From Prevotellaceae bacterium (GTDB lineage: Bacteria; Bacteroidota; Bacteroidia; Bacteroidales; Paludibacteraceae): a DNA stretch of 21,924 nt. Each line of letters starts with the position of its first letter. The first letter of the stretch is position 1. This document shows, piece by piece, positions 21,746-21,924 of this stretch. The notes beneath the pieces are model-generated. The model searched no databases. It worked only from the letters and a program-made list of their open reading frames with translations, and was not told the origin of the DNA. The stretch lies in the NCBI GenBank assembly GCA_031290375.1, contig JAITNR010000092.1, positions 1-21,924 of the forward strand, given 5' to 3'. Made by a program: the position numbers and the translations under genes.

Positions 21746-21924
21746 ATGACTGATATTTATGATTTACAGCAAATTGACGACAATTCGTGGCAGGCGCGCT
21801 ATCACGGAAATTATGGCGATTACACCATAAAACTGACTTTAGATGGGCAGTTGAAAGTGAAAAAATATTCATGTACCTGTCCGAGCGACTATTCGCCCTG
21901 CAAGCACATTGGATTTGTGCAGGC
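21746..21924 (+). CDS. SWIM zinc-finger protein, N-terminal part (runs off the window)
   Basis: 59 codons are present from the ATG at 21746, open to the right edge. The sequence DIYDLQQIDDNSWQARYHG, then YTIKLTLDGQLKVKKYSCTC and PSDYSPCKHIGFVQ contains a SWIM zinc-binding motif CxC...CxH (CTCPSDYSPCKH, residues ~45-56). SWIM domains bind DNA or protein and occur in bacterial SNF2-type ATPases and in stand-alone proteins. Which type this is cannot be decided from the part shown. It follows the RhuM-family gene by 48 bases on the same strand, so the two probably form a transcription unit. Confidence 0.75.
   Translation, partial: MTDIYDLQQIDDNSWQARYHGNYGDYTIKLTLDGQLKVKKYSCTCPSDYSPCKHIGFVQ

Overview
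The window looks like a low-GC Bacteroidota chromosome, most likely an uncultured or little-studied member of the Bacteroidales. The protein families point there: a GSCFA protein, a DUF4249 lipoprotein, a type IX-secretion-like cell-surface protein, a SurA-like protein with two PpiC domains, a split 5'-nucleotidase and a grasp-with-spasm peptide-maturation remnant. So do the promoters: most start regions lack a clear Shine-Dalgarno, and many genes are preceded by the Bacteroidota -7 element TAnnTTTG (TAACTTTG, TATCTTTG, TACTTTTG, TAATTTTG). I see no rRNA, tRNA or CRISPR array.

Layout. 1-302 is a non-coding leader that starts inside a hairpin repeat. 303-2279 (+) holds a SAM methyltransferase, a 2[4Fe-4S] ferredoxin, a small His/Met-rich membrane protein and an ECF sigma factor. 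2349-5586 (-) holds surA-like and glmS. 5690-7929 is a graveyard: the 3' end of a SPASM peptide maturase, a frameshifted C39-peptidase exporter split by a 26-bp perfect palindrome, an intact XRE regulator (-), and a decayed ISAs1-family transposase. 8059-10792 (+) is an apparent operon of proline dehydrogenase and two lipoproteins that are the two halves of a 5'-nucleotidase. 11102-11278 (+) is a small BFD-like [2Fe-2S] protein that shares a bidirectional terminator with the convergent GSCFA gene. 11340-17617 (-) holds GSCFA, DUF4249, an aminopeptidase P and an 848-residue surface protein. sufC (-) and dxr (+) diverge at 18.6-18.8 kb around a palindrome. 20016-20506 is non-coding and carries a second copy of the hairpin repeat from the left edge. 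20507-21924 (+) holds the first 50 codons of a pyruvate:ferredoxin oxidoreductase with an intact promoter, then a RhuM-family gene and the start of a SWIM zinc-finger gene.

Function. Most intact genes are housekeeping: cell-wall amino sugar supply (glmS), isoprenoid precursors (dxr), Fe-S assembly (sufC), periplasmic folding (surA), and proline, peptide and nucleotide use. The accessory parts are the ECF cassette at the left, the eroded RiPP/IS block in the middle, and the RhuM-SWIM cassette abutting a truncated metabolic gene at the right. The best candidates for something undescribed are the ECF/methyltransferase/ferredoxin cassette, the RhuM-SWIM cassette, and the covarying hairpin repeat. 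All functional statements rest on reading motifs by eye; no search was run.
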